23,155 bases of DNA from an uncultured Lachnospiraceae bacterium (GTDB lineage: Bacteria > Bacillota > Clostridia > Lachnospirales > Lachnospiraceae), in NCBI GenBank assembly GCA_910578345.1, contig CAJTRA010000029.1, positions 1 through 23,155 on the forward strand, written 5' to 3'. The translations under genes were made by a program, and so were the position numbers. How positions within the stretch are numbered: the stretch's first letter is position 1; each line of letters opens with the position of its first letter. Below are positions 15,401-23,035 of the stretch, piece by piece. The notes beneath the pieces are model-generated. The model was not told the origin of the DNA, searched no databases, and was given only the letters and a program-made list of their open reading frames with translations.

Positions 15401-16135
15401 TCATATCATCAGCGCGAAGATGACGACCGCCAGCCAGACTAAGAGCATCACACCCATAGAAATCCCGAAGAAGATCAAGTATGCCTTGAAGAAGTTAGAC
15501 TTGCTCTTCTTCTCAGTGCTGCTAAAAGCCCATACAAACATCATGATAATGTTGACGCAAGGAATCATCATGAGCACCATTGCAAGAACCCATTCACTGA
15601 TTTTGACCGGCTCCTCTAATTCCATCTGACCATTTGGGTAAGAGGCCGCTGTGTTATATTGCTGGTAATTCGTTCCATAGCTCTGGTAGGCATTCCCTGT
15701 ATATGTCCCATTCTGATAGCCGCCCTGGTAACTGCTGTTCTGATAACCGTTGTTCTGATAGTTGCCGCCCTGATAACTGTTATCCTGATAACCGCTGCTT
15801 TGATAGTTACTGTTCTGATAACCGTTATCCTGGTAACCGCTATTCTGATAATCGTTATTCTGATAAGCCGGATAACCGCCGCTCTGGTATGGATTGTTCT
15901 GATAATCACTGCTCTGTGGATCTGGATTCTGACCACTCCGGCCATCGCTCTGAGATAAACCGTCCTGCTGCCAGACAGCGCTTGTGCCATCGTCCGTCTG
16001 AGAAACATTCGTCTCTTCTGAGCCTGTCGGTACGCCAAACTGTACATCCTGCACGATGTCGCCCGGAACCGGATCCTGCGCCGGACTTATGTCCTGTCCT
16101 TCCGGCTGTTGCGGATATATCTTATTCTCTTCCAT
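15401..16135 (-). CDS. Unrecognised membrane protein with YQxxx pentapeptide repeats
   Basis: I do not recognise a named family. The 244-residue protein starts at the ATG at 16133-16135, nine bases after GGGAG; the longer frame upstream has no support. Residues 1-77 are acidic and Q/P/S-rich. Residues 78-161 are a low-complexity region of Tyr-Gln plus Asn, Ser and Gly, with nine exact five-residue units at 91-135. Two hydrophobic helices follow (about 178-203 and 217-243), joined by a short lysine/serine-rich loop. There is no signal peptide, so the repeat tail probably faces the cytoplasm, though topology is not decided. The aromatic, amide-rich tail resembles phase-separating or prion-like sequences by composition only. 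It is followed convergently by the methyltransferase gene. Confidence 0.85.
   Translation of the reverse strand: MEENKIYPQQPEGQDISPAQDPVPGDIVQDVQFGVPTGSEETNVSQTDDGTSAVWQQDGLSQSDGRSGQNPDPQSSDYQNNPYQSGGYPAYQNNDYQNSGYQDNGYQNSNYQSSGYQDNSYQGGNYQNNGYQNSSYQGGYQNGTYTGNAYQSYGTNYQQYNTAASYPNGQMELEEPVKISEWVLAMVLMMIPCVNIIMMFVWAFSSTEKKSKSNFFKAYLIFFGISMGVMLLVWLAVVIFALMI
15731..15865 (-). repeat. 15-bp tandem coding repeat (nine YQxxx units)
   Basis: Nine 15-base units in register encode Tyr-Gln followed by three of Asn, Asp, Ser and Gly. Less regular units extend the array to about 15650-15904. Many units share CAGAAC or CAGGAT, so copy number could change by slippage. The units are not identical, which suggests the array is old or under selection at protein level. 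Confidence 0.9.
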
Positions 16136-16236
16136 CTTCAATCTCTCCCATTCTATTCTTTCTTGTCTTGGCCGCCATTCCCGCAGCCTGGTTTTCTGCC
16201 ATAGGACGCACCTTGTCACACCCCCTATTAGGTATC

Positions 16237-16710
16237 TTACCACAGAATGCCGCACTCGTGTAAAATTTGTTCATAAAAAGGGAAAATTCTCGCCAGCAGA
16301 TTATGCTCTATATAGACATACGGCGCTCTTCCCGGAAAGTAGAGATACATCCGCACACAGTAGACGACAAATAACAGCACCAGGATCACTGCAAGAAGCG
16401 CTTTCATCCCTCTCGCTTTCCTGCCAAGCAGATACCTGTTTAAGCCAAAATAGGCCGCGCACGCCACGATCGGAAAGATGACCGGATTTAACTGCCATGC
16501 CATTTTCCATCTGCCGGTAAGAAAGCATACTGTCGCTCTGCTGATCCCACATCCGGGACAGGGAAATCCGCAGAAAATAACAAGCGGACAGAACGCGTGA
16601 AAGAGTAGATTAACGATAACCGCGTAGACAAAAAAAGCGATCACTGCCATGCCATATTCTTTCAGATCTGCCACAACCCGCGCATAGACTCGCCCGATCT
16701 TCTCATGCAT
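16237..16710 (-). CDS. DUF2752 family membrane protein
   Basis: The 157-residue protein carries the DUF2752 signature FCGFPCPGCGISRA at 46-59, with paired cysteines next to a membrane segment. Three to four hydrophobic segments are visible, at about 20-45, 72-92 and 103-124. The function of this family is not known. The ATG has GGAGGGGG about ten bases upstream, and that site overlaps the end of the TraX-family gene. The two genes are 17 bases apart and surely cotranscribed. Confidence 0.88.
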   Translation of the reverse strand: MHEKIGRVYARVVADLKEYGMAVIAFFVYAVIVNLLFHAFCPLVIFCGFPCPGCGISRATVCFLTGRWKMAWQLNPVIFPIVACAAYFGLNRYLLGRKARGMKALLAVILVLLFVVYCVRMYLYFPGRAPYVYIEHNLLARIFPFYEQILHECGILW

Positions 16711-16727
16711 CGTCTCTTACCCCCTCC

Positions 16728-17585
16728 TCAAATGCCGCTTCTTAAGATCCATGCAGCCCCATACAGTAACAACAGGTGCACAGGATAAAATCCATAACAA
16801 AATGCTTTCGGCAGTTGGCGCCCCTTCTTTCCATTATACAGAAAGATCGGGATAACGGCAAAGAGCCCGTACATCTCTCCCATAGAAAACTGAAACAAGT
16901 AGTTTAACGAATAACTGCCGGCATACTTAAGGCAGTTCACACCCCACGTTCCAAACAGCATCACGCATCCCGCCGCGCCCATCTGCGCGGAAAGACTCCT
17001 TGCTCTGGTCTGATACAGCACAAAGATCAGCAACACTCCCATAAACTTATAATCCGTCTGCAGCGCGTAGGCCGCCGCACAACACAGCAGTACTCCCATG
17101 CTTCCCACAATCTGCCAGATCCTCTTCCGGTATCCTTTTTTCTGTACTGCTTTCCCGTCAGGACGTCCTACTGCCGCCGTCTCTTCCCCCCTGTGCACGG
17201 TCCATTCCCACACGGTCAGTGCCAACACGCCCAGGAACAGCGTGAAGAACACGTTCTGACTTCCCCGGTGAAAACACACGCCCGAAAAAGCAAGATCAAA
17301 GGGGATCTCGGATACAAACGCAAACATGCCCAACCGCAGAAGATACTGCTTCCTGCTTCTGGTATGCATAAATCCTTCCACTGCCAGATACGCAAACAGA
17401 ACAAAGGCAGTCCTGCCGATCGCCCGCCCTATAGAATAAAGCTGCTCCATGCCCTCCATTTCATAACCCGCCGCCTGATGCTGCTGCATAAGCACTCGAT
17501 ACACCACAGCAAAAAAATGGTCGATAAACATGGTTATGTAGGCTATATTCTTGACTGCGGCATTGCTCAAAAGATTCTTTTCCAC
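16728..17585 (-). CDS. TraX family membrane protein
   Basis: The 285-residue multi-spanning protein fits the TraX family. Marks are KNIAYITMFIDHFF (12-25), FLAVEGF-like FAYLAVEGFMHT (63-74), LGMFAFVSEIPFDLAFSG and the C-terminal AFCYGFYPVHLLLLYG. TraX acetylates F-pilin in conjugative plasmids, but chromosomal Bacillota members are common, have no conjugation genes nearby and have unknown substrates. None is visible here. The start is GTG (17583-17585), with GAGGAGC about ten bases upstream. A promoter candidate lies at 17637-17665. It is followed at 17 bases by the DUF2752 gene. Confidence 0.9.
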   Translation of the reverse strand: MEKNLLSNAAVKNIAYITMFIDHFFAVVYRVLMQQHQAAGYEMEGMEQLYSIGRAIGRTAFVLFAYLAVEGFMHTRSRKQYLLRLGMFAFVSEIPFDLAFSGVCFHRGSQNVFFTLFLGVLALTVWEWTVHRGEETAAVGRPDGKAVQKKGYRKRIWQIVGSMGVLLCCAAAYALQTDYKFMGVLLIFVLYQTRARSLSAQMGAAGCVMLFGTWGVNCLKYAGSYSLNYLFQFSMGEMYGLFAVIPIFLYNGKKGRQLPKAFCYGFYPVHLLLLYGAAWILRSGI

Positions 17586-17636
17586 TATGACTTCGCTCCT
17601 CTGAAAATCATTTCATAAGAAACTGATACTGTTTCT

Positions 17637-17665
17637 ATCCTACACGAAAACCTCCTTCCGGTAAA
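17637..17665 (-). promoter_or_regulatory. Candidate promoter of the TraX-DUF2752 pair
   Basis: TTTACC (17660-17665) and TAGGAT (17637-17642) are 17 bases apart, each with four of six consensus bases. It is weak, but it is the best candidate in the gap 17586-17710. Confidence 0.4.
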
Positions 17666-17710
17666 GCCACTTTTCCAACTGAGCCGGTATCCTATCATAT
17701 GCGAAACGCA

Positions 17711-17754
17711 AAGACACCCTCAAAACCAACATCAACTGGTTTTGAGGGTGTTTT
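17711..17754 (-). terminator. Terminator after the FlxA-like gene
   Basis: ACACCCTCAAAACCA (17714-17728) pairs perfectly with its complement at 17737-17751 around an 8-base loop. It lies directly after the minus-strand stop codon. The T run after it on the minus strand is short and interrupted. The longer T stretch is in the plus direction, where no gene needs it. Confidence 0.75.
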
Positions 17755-17756
17755 CA

Positions 17757-18506
17757 TCAGATTCTGACATCCACAGGATGATATACCGGCACTGTGTCAG
17801 GCTCCGCCACGGGATCCGTCTCATCTTCCCGGCCCGTTTCCTTTGCTTTCCCGTCCTTGTCTTCCTTGTCATCTTCCTTCTGTCTGTCTGCGTCCGAAGC
17901 TTTCTCCACCACTTCATTCGCTTTGTTAAGGGATTCCATCTGAGAGGACGAGGCCTTCTCAGCTAACGCTTTCGTCTCAGCCAGCTCTTCTTCCTTTGCC
18001 GCCGTGGCATCTCCCGGACCTCCCTTATCCCGCTTGATCTCGGCTTCCAGGATACCGGCCTTATTCTGCGCCTGTCTTGCTGTGCTGCCGTGTACCCCTG
18101 CCTGCTTCATCGAGGCATCCGCCGAGATCATTGCTTCCATATTTCCTGCTGAAAGCCCGGCTCCCTGCCCTTTCTTCTGCTCCATACCCCTGTTCGGGTT
18201 TAAGACATCGTCCTGGGAAGCTTTCTCTTCTCGCTTTCTGGCTTCCTCTCGCTTTACTTCCATCTGATGCTGTCGAAGCTGGATCTGCAGTTCGCTAATC
18301 TGTTTCTGCAGTTCCTGCCGCTTCTTCATCTTCATGTCCGGCGTCATTTCCTGATTGGCTGACAGCTCTTTCATCTGCTTCTGCAGATTCTCGATCTGTC
18401 TCTGCAGACCCTTACTGACCTCATCCATCGCATCTCCCATGCCGGGCGACATTGCCGCACTTCTGGTCTGCATATCCGAGCCACTGCCTGTTCCACTTAC
18501 TCTCAT
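17757..18506 (-). CDS. FlxA-like coiled-coil protein
   Basis: This 249-residue protein is soluble, with no signal peptide or membrane segment. Residues 27-95 form a heptad-rich coiled coil (QRQIENLQKQMKEL, QKQISELQIQLRQHQ) that resembles the FlxA family. The C-terminal third is Lys/Glu/Asp-rich and looks disordered. The family's role is not established; the name comes from an E. coli gene under flagellar sigma control, and no flagellar genes are here. The ATG has AGGAGG about nine bases upstream. It follows the kinase gene by 76 bases with no terminator between, so it may be read from the two-component promoter. Confidence 0.75.
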   Translation of the reverse strand: MRVSGTGSGSDMQTRSAAMSPGMGDAMDEVSKGLQRQIENLQKQMKELSANQEMTPDMKMKKRQELQKQISELQIQLRQHQMEVKREEARKREEKASQDDVLNPNRGMEQKKGQGAGLSAGNMEAMISADASMKQAGVHGSTARQAQNKAGILEAEIKRDKGGPGDATAAKEEELAETKALAEKASSSQMESLNKANEVVEKASDADRQKEDDKEDKDGKAKETGREDETDPVAEPDTVPVYHPVDVRI

Positions 18507-18582
18507 CGCTGTATCCTCCTATCGTTTGACTGACTTCGCCATAATAAATGTGTATTTCCTATTCTCTATTTCGGTACGCCTC

Positions 18583-20109
18583 CTATGGCGCTAAAGAGCA
18601 ATGTTGTGAGGTAACCTTATCATGATGTGAATGGATTTCGATCTGCAGCATCACTCGCAGCATACAGTACCTTATTCCGTCATATTTGTGCCCCGTATCA
18701 TCTGCGGCACAAGCTCCGGTATTCCTTCCACACTCCTCCACCCCGATTTCCACGTCTCCATAATATTTCTGTGCCACATGCCGGATCCCGGACAGGCCGA
18801 AGCCATGTCCTTCTTCTGTCTTTGTGGTAAGCGGCAGACCGCTTACAGCATCCACTCGCAGCTCTCCCGTAAACACATTTACCACTTCGATGATATACAT
18901 ATTTTTCACAAGACGGGATGTCAGTCTGATCTCGCGGTAAGGTTCCCGGACGGAAGCCTCGATGGCGTTGGCGAGGGCATTGTTCAGTATGATGCTCAAG
19001 TCGAACACATTCAGATCCCCGCTCTGTGGATAGTGAAAATCACAGGAAAAGGCAATTCCTTTCTCTTCCATCTCCCCTTTGCGCACAGACAAGATCGCGT
19101 CCGTAACCGGATGCCCGCTTTGCATATCCGTTGAAACCTCCTGCATCTGCGTCTTCATACTCTCCGCATACCGGCCCGCCGCCTCGTATTCTCCCCTGGC
19201 GTACAGCTCCTCCAATGTCATCAAATGATTGCCCATATCGTGGCGCAGCCTGCGCATATCCGAATAGAGCCGTTCCACCTCCTCGATATGCGCCTGCATA
19301 TCCTTCATCTGCGCCGTAAAGATCCGCCGTTTTTCATCTGCCTCCTGCTCTTCCTTCCACCGCTGGAATACATACACCATGACCAGGATTGTAAAATAGC
19401 AGGCCAGGCTGTATAACACCACCAGCAGTGACTGTCCTTTCAGATCATAGACACTCTTCGTCGTACCTGCCTCATAGGCGTTTCTGTAAAATTCCGCTAT
19501 ACCATAAGCAAAAATTCCCGCTACAGATGGCGTGCACAGAAATAACAATTCCTTACCCTGCAGGCGGCTGCGCCCACTTCCATACGCCCGCCGCATAAGC
19601 CAGACTGCACCATACATCAACGCCGCGCCAAGTACAAACTCAATGACACTGCCAAACACAAAATTATAAAACCAGTATTCATAACTTTCGATCGCCAGTT
19701 GATAGAAAAAAGATAAAAATTCATGACCTTTCAGCTTTAAAAGCAAAGCCACATGCAGCCGATGGGAACTGTTTGAGAAGTCTCCGATCATGATCCCTGT
19801 CTGCCAGCGCATACAGAAAAAAGTAATCGCCAGAAACACCTTTTGCCCGTAATCTTCCCTGTCCAGCAGACACATAACGAGAAACGCCGCCAGCGTTCCC
19901 AATCCATAAGCCAATGCCTTGTTTATATAGTAAGGCATCCATCCGAGGATCATTATGACTGCCACATAGACCGCCCCGATCCTCCACAGCTTCTTCCGTG
20001 CCGTCAGAGACGGCTTTACCCAAAGCACATAGCAGTACGCATCGAACACTGTACGTGCCATCCGGTACATCTGACTGACAACCTCATAATATGATTCTAA
20101 CGGATCCAT
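18583..20109 (-). CDS. Membrane sensor histidine kinase, GHKL type, partner of a LytTR regulator
   Basis: The 508-residue protein has an N-terminal half with about six membrane segments (roughly 40-250), a helical linker and a cytoplasmic kinase core. The phosphorylated histidine is H290 in LRHDMGNHL, the Spo0B-like dimerisation form used by AgrC-type kinases. The ATP lid has N376/N381 (LNNALANAIEA) and the G box GHGFGLSGI at 434-442. The start ATG at 20107-20109 overlaps the end of the regulator gene by 13 bases, so translation is probably coupled. Kinases of this type often sense secreted peptides, but I find no agrD-like peptide gene or AgrB-type processing gene in the window. The signal is unknown. 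Confidence 0.92.
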   Translation of the reverse strand: MDPLESYYEVVSQMYRMARTVFDAYCYVLWVKPSLTARKKLWRIGAVYVAVIMILGWMPYYINKALAYGLGTLAAFLVMCLLDREDYGQKVFLAITFFCMRWQTGIMIGDFSNSSHRLHVALLLKLKGHEFLSFFYQLAIESYEYWFYNFVFGSVIEFVLGAALMYGAVWLMRRAYGSGRSRLQGKELLFLCTPSVAGIFAYGIAEFYRNAYEAGTTKSVYDLKGQSLLVVLYSLACYFTILVMVYVFQRWKEEQEADEKRRIFTAQMKDMQAHIEEVERLYSDMRRLRHDMGNHLMTLEELYARGEYEAAGRYAESMKTQMQEVSTDMQSGHPVTDAILSVRKGEMEEKGIAFSCDFHYPQSGDLNVFDLSIILNNALANAIEASVREPYREIRLTSRLVKNMYIIEVVNVFTGELRVDAVSGLPLTTKTEEGHGFGLSGIRHVAQKYYGDVEIGVEECGRNTGACAADDTGHKYDGIRYCMLRVMLQIEIHSHHDKVTSQHCSLAP

Positions 20110-20843
20110 CCTGCCGCCCCTCTCCTGCTGATATAGCGCATATACTGCTTCACAAACCCCGCAAACTGCTTTTTCGAAACAAGCGCTGCGCCCTGCTCAA
20201 GCCAGATCGTCGTCGCATCATACCTCTCCACATACTTCAGATTCACCAGATAAGCCCGATGTGTCCGGTAAAATCCGTCCCCGACCTGTTGTGACAGTTC
20301 TGTCAGTTTCCCATAGTACTCCAGATCGCCGCTTACCGTATGCAGCGTGATCTTGCGATTGAACACCTCAGCATAAACGATACTGTCAACTGGCACCGCC
20401 GAAGAAATACTGCCTTGCCTGATCAGGATTGTCTTCGGCTGTTGCACCCGTTCATCCTTCCTGCTGGCTTTTCGCCTCTCATATTCTTCCACTGCTTTCT
20501 TAAGAACCTGAGAAAACTTCTCATCCTCAAAAGGTTTCACAAGATAATGAAAAGCCCCCACGTCAAAGGCGTCATAGACATATTCTGACATTGCTGTCAC
20601 AAACACAAGAATCGTATCCCACTGCCTGCGGCGCAATTCTCTCGCCACATACATACCGTCTTTCTCCGGCATCTGGATATCCAGAAAGAGCAGATCCGGC
20701 GCCTGCGGCGCTCCCAATACCTCTTCTCCCGAAGAGCAACAGCCGATCTGACATTCCACACCGATCTTTCGACAAGTTCGCTCTATTTTATTCTGCAGGA
20801 TCTCCTGCATCTTGCTGTCGTCATCACATATCACAATCTTCAT
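20097..20843 (-). CDS. LytTR-family response regulator
   Basis: The 248-residue regulator has a receiver domain at 1-120 with acidic residues D7-D9, phosphoacceptor D55 (LLFLDIQMPEKDG) and the switch lysine in LVKPF. A LytTR DNA-binding domain follows at about 138-240 (FYRTHRAYLVNL is the conserved helix region). The start used is the ATG at 20841-20843, giving MKIVICDDD; an upstream TTG would add 16 residues that do not belong to the fold. The ribosome binding site is weak (AGAGAAAC region). It overlaps the kinase gene by 13 bases. A 21-bp-period direct repeat upstream may be its own binding site. Confidence 0.93.
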   Translation of the reverse strand: MKIVICDDDSKMQEILQNKIERTCRKIGVECQIGCCSSGEEVLGAPQAPDLLFLDIQMPEKDGMYVARELRRRQWDTILVFVTAMSEYVYDAFDVGAFHYLVKPFEDEKFSQVLKKAVEEYERRKASRKDERVQQPKTILIRQGSISSAVPVDSIVYAEVFNRKITLHTVSGDLEYYGKLTELSQQVGDGFYRTHRAYLVNLKYVERYDATTIWLEQGAALVSKKQFAGFVKQYMRYISRRGAAGWIR

Positions 20844-20913
20844 CTTGTTTCTCTTGTCTTTCCCTGCCGCAATTCTTCCCTCATACCGCAAGCCACGGCC
20901 GAGTATTTTATAC

Positions 20914-20922
20914 AGTATACCA
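20914..20922 (-). promoter_or_regulatory. Candidate extended -10 promoter of the two-component operon
   Basis: TGG directly precedes TATACT (20914-20919), an extended -10 form. There is no good -35 box at the right distance, which fits a promoter needing an activator. The start would be near 20907. Confidence 0.5.
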
Positions 20923-20960
20923 CGATATCAGCATCTCTCCCTCCTCTATCCTCCGAAAAT

Positions 20961-20993
20961 GTTGTGAAACACCCTTTTTTTGATGTAAAACAC
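20961..20993 (-). promoter_or_regulatory. Candidate LytTR binding site: 21-bp-period direct repeat
   Basis: On the minus strand GTGTTTTACATC (20982-20993) and GTGTTTCACAAC (20961-20972) match at 10 of 12 bases. Their starts are exactly 21 bp apart, two helical turns. LytTR regulators bind direct repeats with this period. It lies about 55-85 bases upstream of the expected start. Confidence 0.5.
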
Positions 20994-21007
20994 ATTGAAA
21001 TCAGAGC

Positions 21008-21041
21008 GGGAGCGCTTCTCCAACTTCCGAAAAGCGCTCCC
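21008..21041 (-). terminator. Candidate terminator after bioY
   Basis: GGGAGCGCTT (21008-21017) pairs perfectly with AAGCGCTCCC (21032-21041) with a 14-base loop. It lies about 110 bases after the bioY stop. The stem is strong but no clear T run follows. Confidence 0.5.
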
Positions 21042-21150
21042 TCTATATTAACCCTATTTACACAACCCACTTTTTGGTTTCTCTTTCTGCCCGGCCTATT
21101 TCATGAGACATCCAGGCAATTCTCAATTTGCGGACTGCGCCCTGTGACGC

Positions 21151-21765
21151 CTAGCGTTTCCTCCTGTCTTCCTGCATGATCCCAGATAAGGGCTTCCGCA
21201 GACTTCTTCCCAGCATCAGCGCCAATACGATCTTGACCAGATCCGGCACGATAAACGGGATCACACACCATAGAAGAACGGTCATCAAACTCACAGCACC
21301 CGTATTCCTCAGATATACAAACAGAAACCATGCCGTTCCCACCGTATAACATGCCGCAAGCCCCAACATCATAGAAAGAACCTGTACCCATACTTTCGTC
21401 CCAAAAAACCGCTCCGCCGCCCACATGATCAGCGCAGAACAAAGGAATCCGGCCAAATAACCGCCTGTACTGTTCATAAGAACGCCAATGCCTCCTCTGC
21501 ATCCAGAAAATACCGGAATGCCAATCGCACCAAGCAAAATATAAACAGCCACAGCCAATGTACCTCTTCTCCCACCCAGCAGAATCACCGAGAGAAAAAC
21601 TGCGAAAGTCTGTAAGGTAAACGGAACTGCTGCAGGAATCGTTATCCAGGAGCATATAGCGATCACTACCACGAAAAAACCAATATACGCCATATCATAG
21701 GCTTTCCTCTTTGCTGCCTTCTCTACGTTCCCATGTTTCGCCTGCGCATTTTCTTGTACTCTCAT
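21151..21765 (-). CDS. bioY: Biotin ECF transporter S component BioY
   Basis: The 204-residue membrane protein binds biotin. It has about six membrane segments, VPFTLQTFAVFL (47-58) and the GGIGVLMNSTGGYLAGF motif (92-108) that forms the biotin pocket in the family. The start is the ATG at 21763-21765, with GGAG about eight bases upstream; a longer frame would add 14 residues. No EcfA or EcfT gene is adjacent, so it either uses a shared energy module or acts alone, as has been reported for some BioY proteins. Its promoter is overlapped by a BirA operator, so biotin sufficiency should repress it. Confidence 0.95.
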   Translation of the reverse strand: MRVQENAQAKHGNVEKAAKRKAYDMAYIGFFVVVIAICSWITIPAAVPFTLQTFAVFLSVILLGGRRGTLAVAVYILLGAIGIPVFSGCRGGIGVLMNSTGGYLAGFLCSALIMWAAERFFGTKVWVQVLSMMLGLAACYTVGTAWFLFVYLRNTGAVSLMTVLLWCVIPFIVPDLVKIVLALMLGRSLRKPLSGIMQEDRRKR

Positions 21766-21797
21766 TACCCATCTCCAAATAACTTTTATTTGAAAAT

Positions 21798-21826
21798 ATC
21801 GTATCATTCTCTCCGTCTATCGTCAA
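21798..21826 (-). promoter_or_regulatory. Promoter of bioY
   Basis: TTGACG (21821-21826) and TACGAT (21798-21803) are 17 bases apart. The -35 box lies within the right half of the BirA operator. Read-through from ribU is also possible, since no terminator lies between the genes. Confidence 0.8.
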
Positions 21827-21848
21827 CCACTTTCGTTCTCCAGTTAAC
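21822..21848 (-). promoter_or_regulatory. BirA (biotin repressor) operator
   Basis: TGTTAAC and GTTGAC half-sites (GTTAAC at 21843-21848, GTTGAC at 21822-21827) are separated by exactly 15 bases. This is the spacing of the Bacillota GTTAAC-N15-GTTAAC BirA site. One half-site base differs. The site covers the -35 box of a biotin transporter gene. Confidence 0.8.
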
Positions 21849-21878
21849 ATTTTGCATCCATACACAATCCATGGCCGT

Positions 21879-22661
21879 CTACTGTGTCACATTCGTCTTC
21901 ACATTGTCTGATATCTTCCTGCCCGCCGGAACATGCGCGTGCTTCAAGATCGGGCTCAAAGGCTTATAAATGACCATCGTAACCGCAGATGCCGCCACGC
22001 TTTTGATCAAATTGATCGGCGCTACTGCAAAGCAGACAAAGCTGGTGATGCTGTTAATATTCCCATTGATCTCCGCCCCTGCCGCAATGATCGCTTCCAG
22101 CGGCATTCCAAACAATTTCGAAAAAGCCGGAAGCAGATAAACCGCATTAAACGCCGTGCCAAACACCGTCATAATCAACGAGCCCACTACACAGGCAAAC
22201 ACTGCATTTCTTCTGGTTTTCTTGAACATATAGAGAATGGATGCCGGCAGGATGAGACTGCATCCGATCACAAAATTAGCCAGATCCCCCACAAATGCTG
22301 TGCTGGTTCCCTTCACCACAAGTTTCAATAAAATCTTACAAAACTCGATCATCACACCAGCCACCGGCCCGAAAGCAAAGGTCCCTATCAATGCCGGAAT
22401 CTCACTGAAATCCAGCTTATAAAATCCTGGCGCAAGAAAAAGCACCGGAAAATCAAAGATGTGCAAAATCATTGCCAGCGCCGAAAAAAGTCCGATCATC
22501 GTGATCTTCCTTGTACTCAAAATACGCTCGGTAATCCCATCTCTCCTGTACACATACTTCTCCGCCGCATAGGCGATGGCAAACAGGCTCACTGCCACCC
22601 CCACACATACCAGCACAAACGTTACGTTGTCCGCAATACTCTGCAATAATCCGTTACCCAT
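21879..22661 (-). CDS. ribU: Riboflavin ECF transporter S component RibU
   Basis: The 260-residue membrane protein binds riboflavin for an ECF importer. It has six or more membrane segments. The family segments FLAPGFYKLDFSEIPALIG, FGPVAGVMIEF and LVVKGTSTAFVGDLANF line the flavin site in RibU. The start is the ATG at 22659-22661, with GGAGG about ten bases upstream; the frame stays open far upstream, but that part is riboswitch leader. It has an FMN riboswitch and leader terminator, which confirms the assignment. A shared EcfA-EcfA'-EcfT module must be elsewhere. bioY follows 113 bases downstream with its own control. Confidence 0.96.
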   Translation of the reverse strand: MGNGLLQSIADNVTFVLVCVGVAVSLFAIAYAAEKYVYRRDGITERILSTRKITMIGLFSALAMILHIFDFPVLFLAPGFYKLDFSEIPALIGTFAFGPVAGVMIEFCKILLKLVVKGTSTAFVGDLANFVIGCSLILPASILYMFKKTRRNAVFACVVGSLIMTVFGTAFNAVYLLPAFSKLFGMPLEAIIAAGAEINGNINSITSFVCFAVAPINLIKSVAASAVTMVIYKPLSPILKHAHVPAGRKISDNVKTNVTQ

Positions 22662-22698
22662 TTTACTTCTTTCCTCCATTCTTTCTGGAAAAAGTTCT

Positions 22699-22729
22699 AA
22701 AAAATCCCCGGAACATAAGCTCCGGGGAT
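22699..22729 (-). terminator. Riboswitch expression-platform terminator before ribU
   Basis: ATCCCCGGA (22721-22729 read on the minus strand) pairs with TCCGGGGAT (22704-22712) with an 8-base loop. A run of six Ts follows on the minus strand at 22699-22704. It lies between the FMN aptamer and ribU and should form when FMN is bound. Confidence 0.92.
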
Positions 22730-22787
22730 CATAGACAAGGTAAACAATCCGACACATAGCCGCATCATGCATGTGCCACACTGTCAT

Positions 22788-22936
22788 TTCTTCTCTCATC
22801 CAGACTTTACTGTCGGTTTTGGAATCTCACCAAATCAGCCGCCACAACTTCGCATGGCACTCAACTATATACCATCGATGCTGAAGCAGGTCGCGGACTA
22901 TACCGCCGGTAGGGAATTGCACCCAACCCCGAAGAA
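22788..22936 (-). ncRNA. FMN riboswitch (RFN element)
   Basis: Read on the minus strand, the conserved aptamer blocks occur in order: TTCTTCGGGG, AATTCCC then ACCGGCGGT, AGTCCGCGA, GATTTGGTGAGATTCC, ACCGACAGT and GTCTGGATGAGAGAAG. The closing P1 stem pairs TTCTTC (22931-22936) with GAAGAA (22788-22793). It senses FMN and would switch off ribU when flavin is plentiful, through the terminator at 22699-22729. Confidence 0.97.
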
Positions 22937-23035
22937 CTTTTTCTTTGATTCATTTGATTCAATTGTATTGATCATATTTCATGATCTTATCCCGTGAAAC
23001 AGCCGAACGGACAGATCAGATATCTCACAAACAAA

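Noticed and set aside
15731..15865. Short repeats that could suggest a CRISPR-like array
   Set aside because: The 15-bp units are contiguous, in reading frame and without spacers; they encode protein repeats.
16136..16270. Promoter candidate TTTACA with TAAGAT before the YQ-repeat gene
   Set aside because: The spacing is 19 bases and the -10 is poor; not supported enough to list.
16728..17585. TraX homology as a sign of a conjugative element
   Set aside because: No other conjugation, integrase or mobilisation gene is in the window; chromosomal TraX-family genes are common in Bacillota.
22662..22799. Upstream extension of the ribU reading frame
   Set aside because: The extra 46 codons fall on the riboswitch end and its terminator; the internal ATG has a good ribosome binding site.
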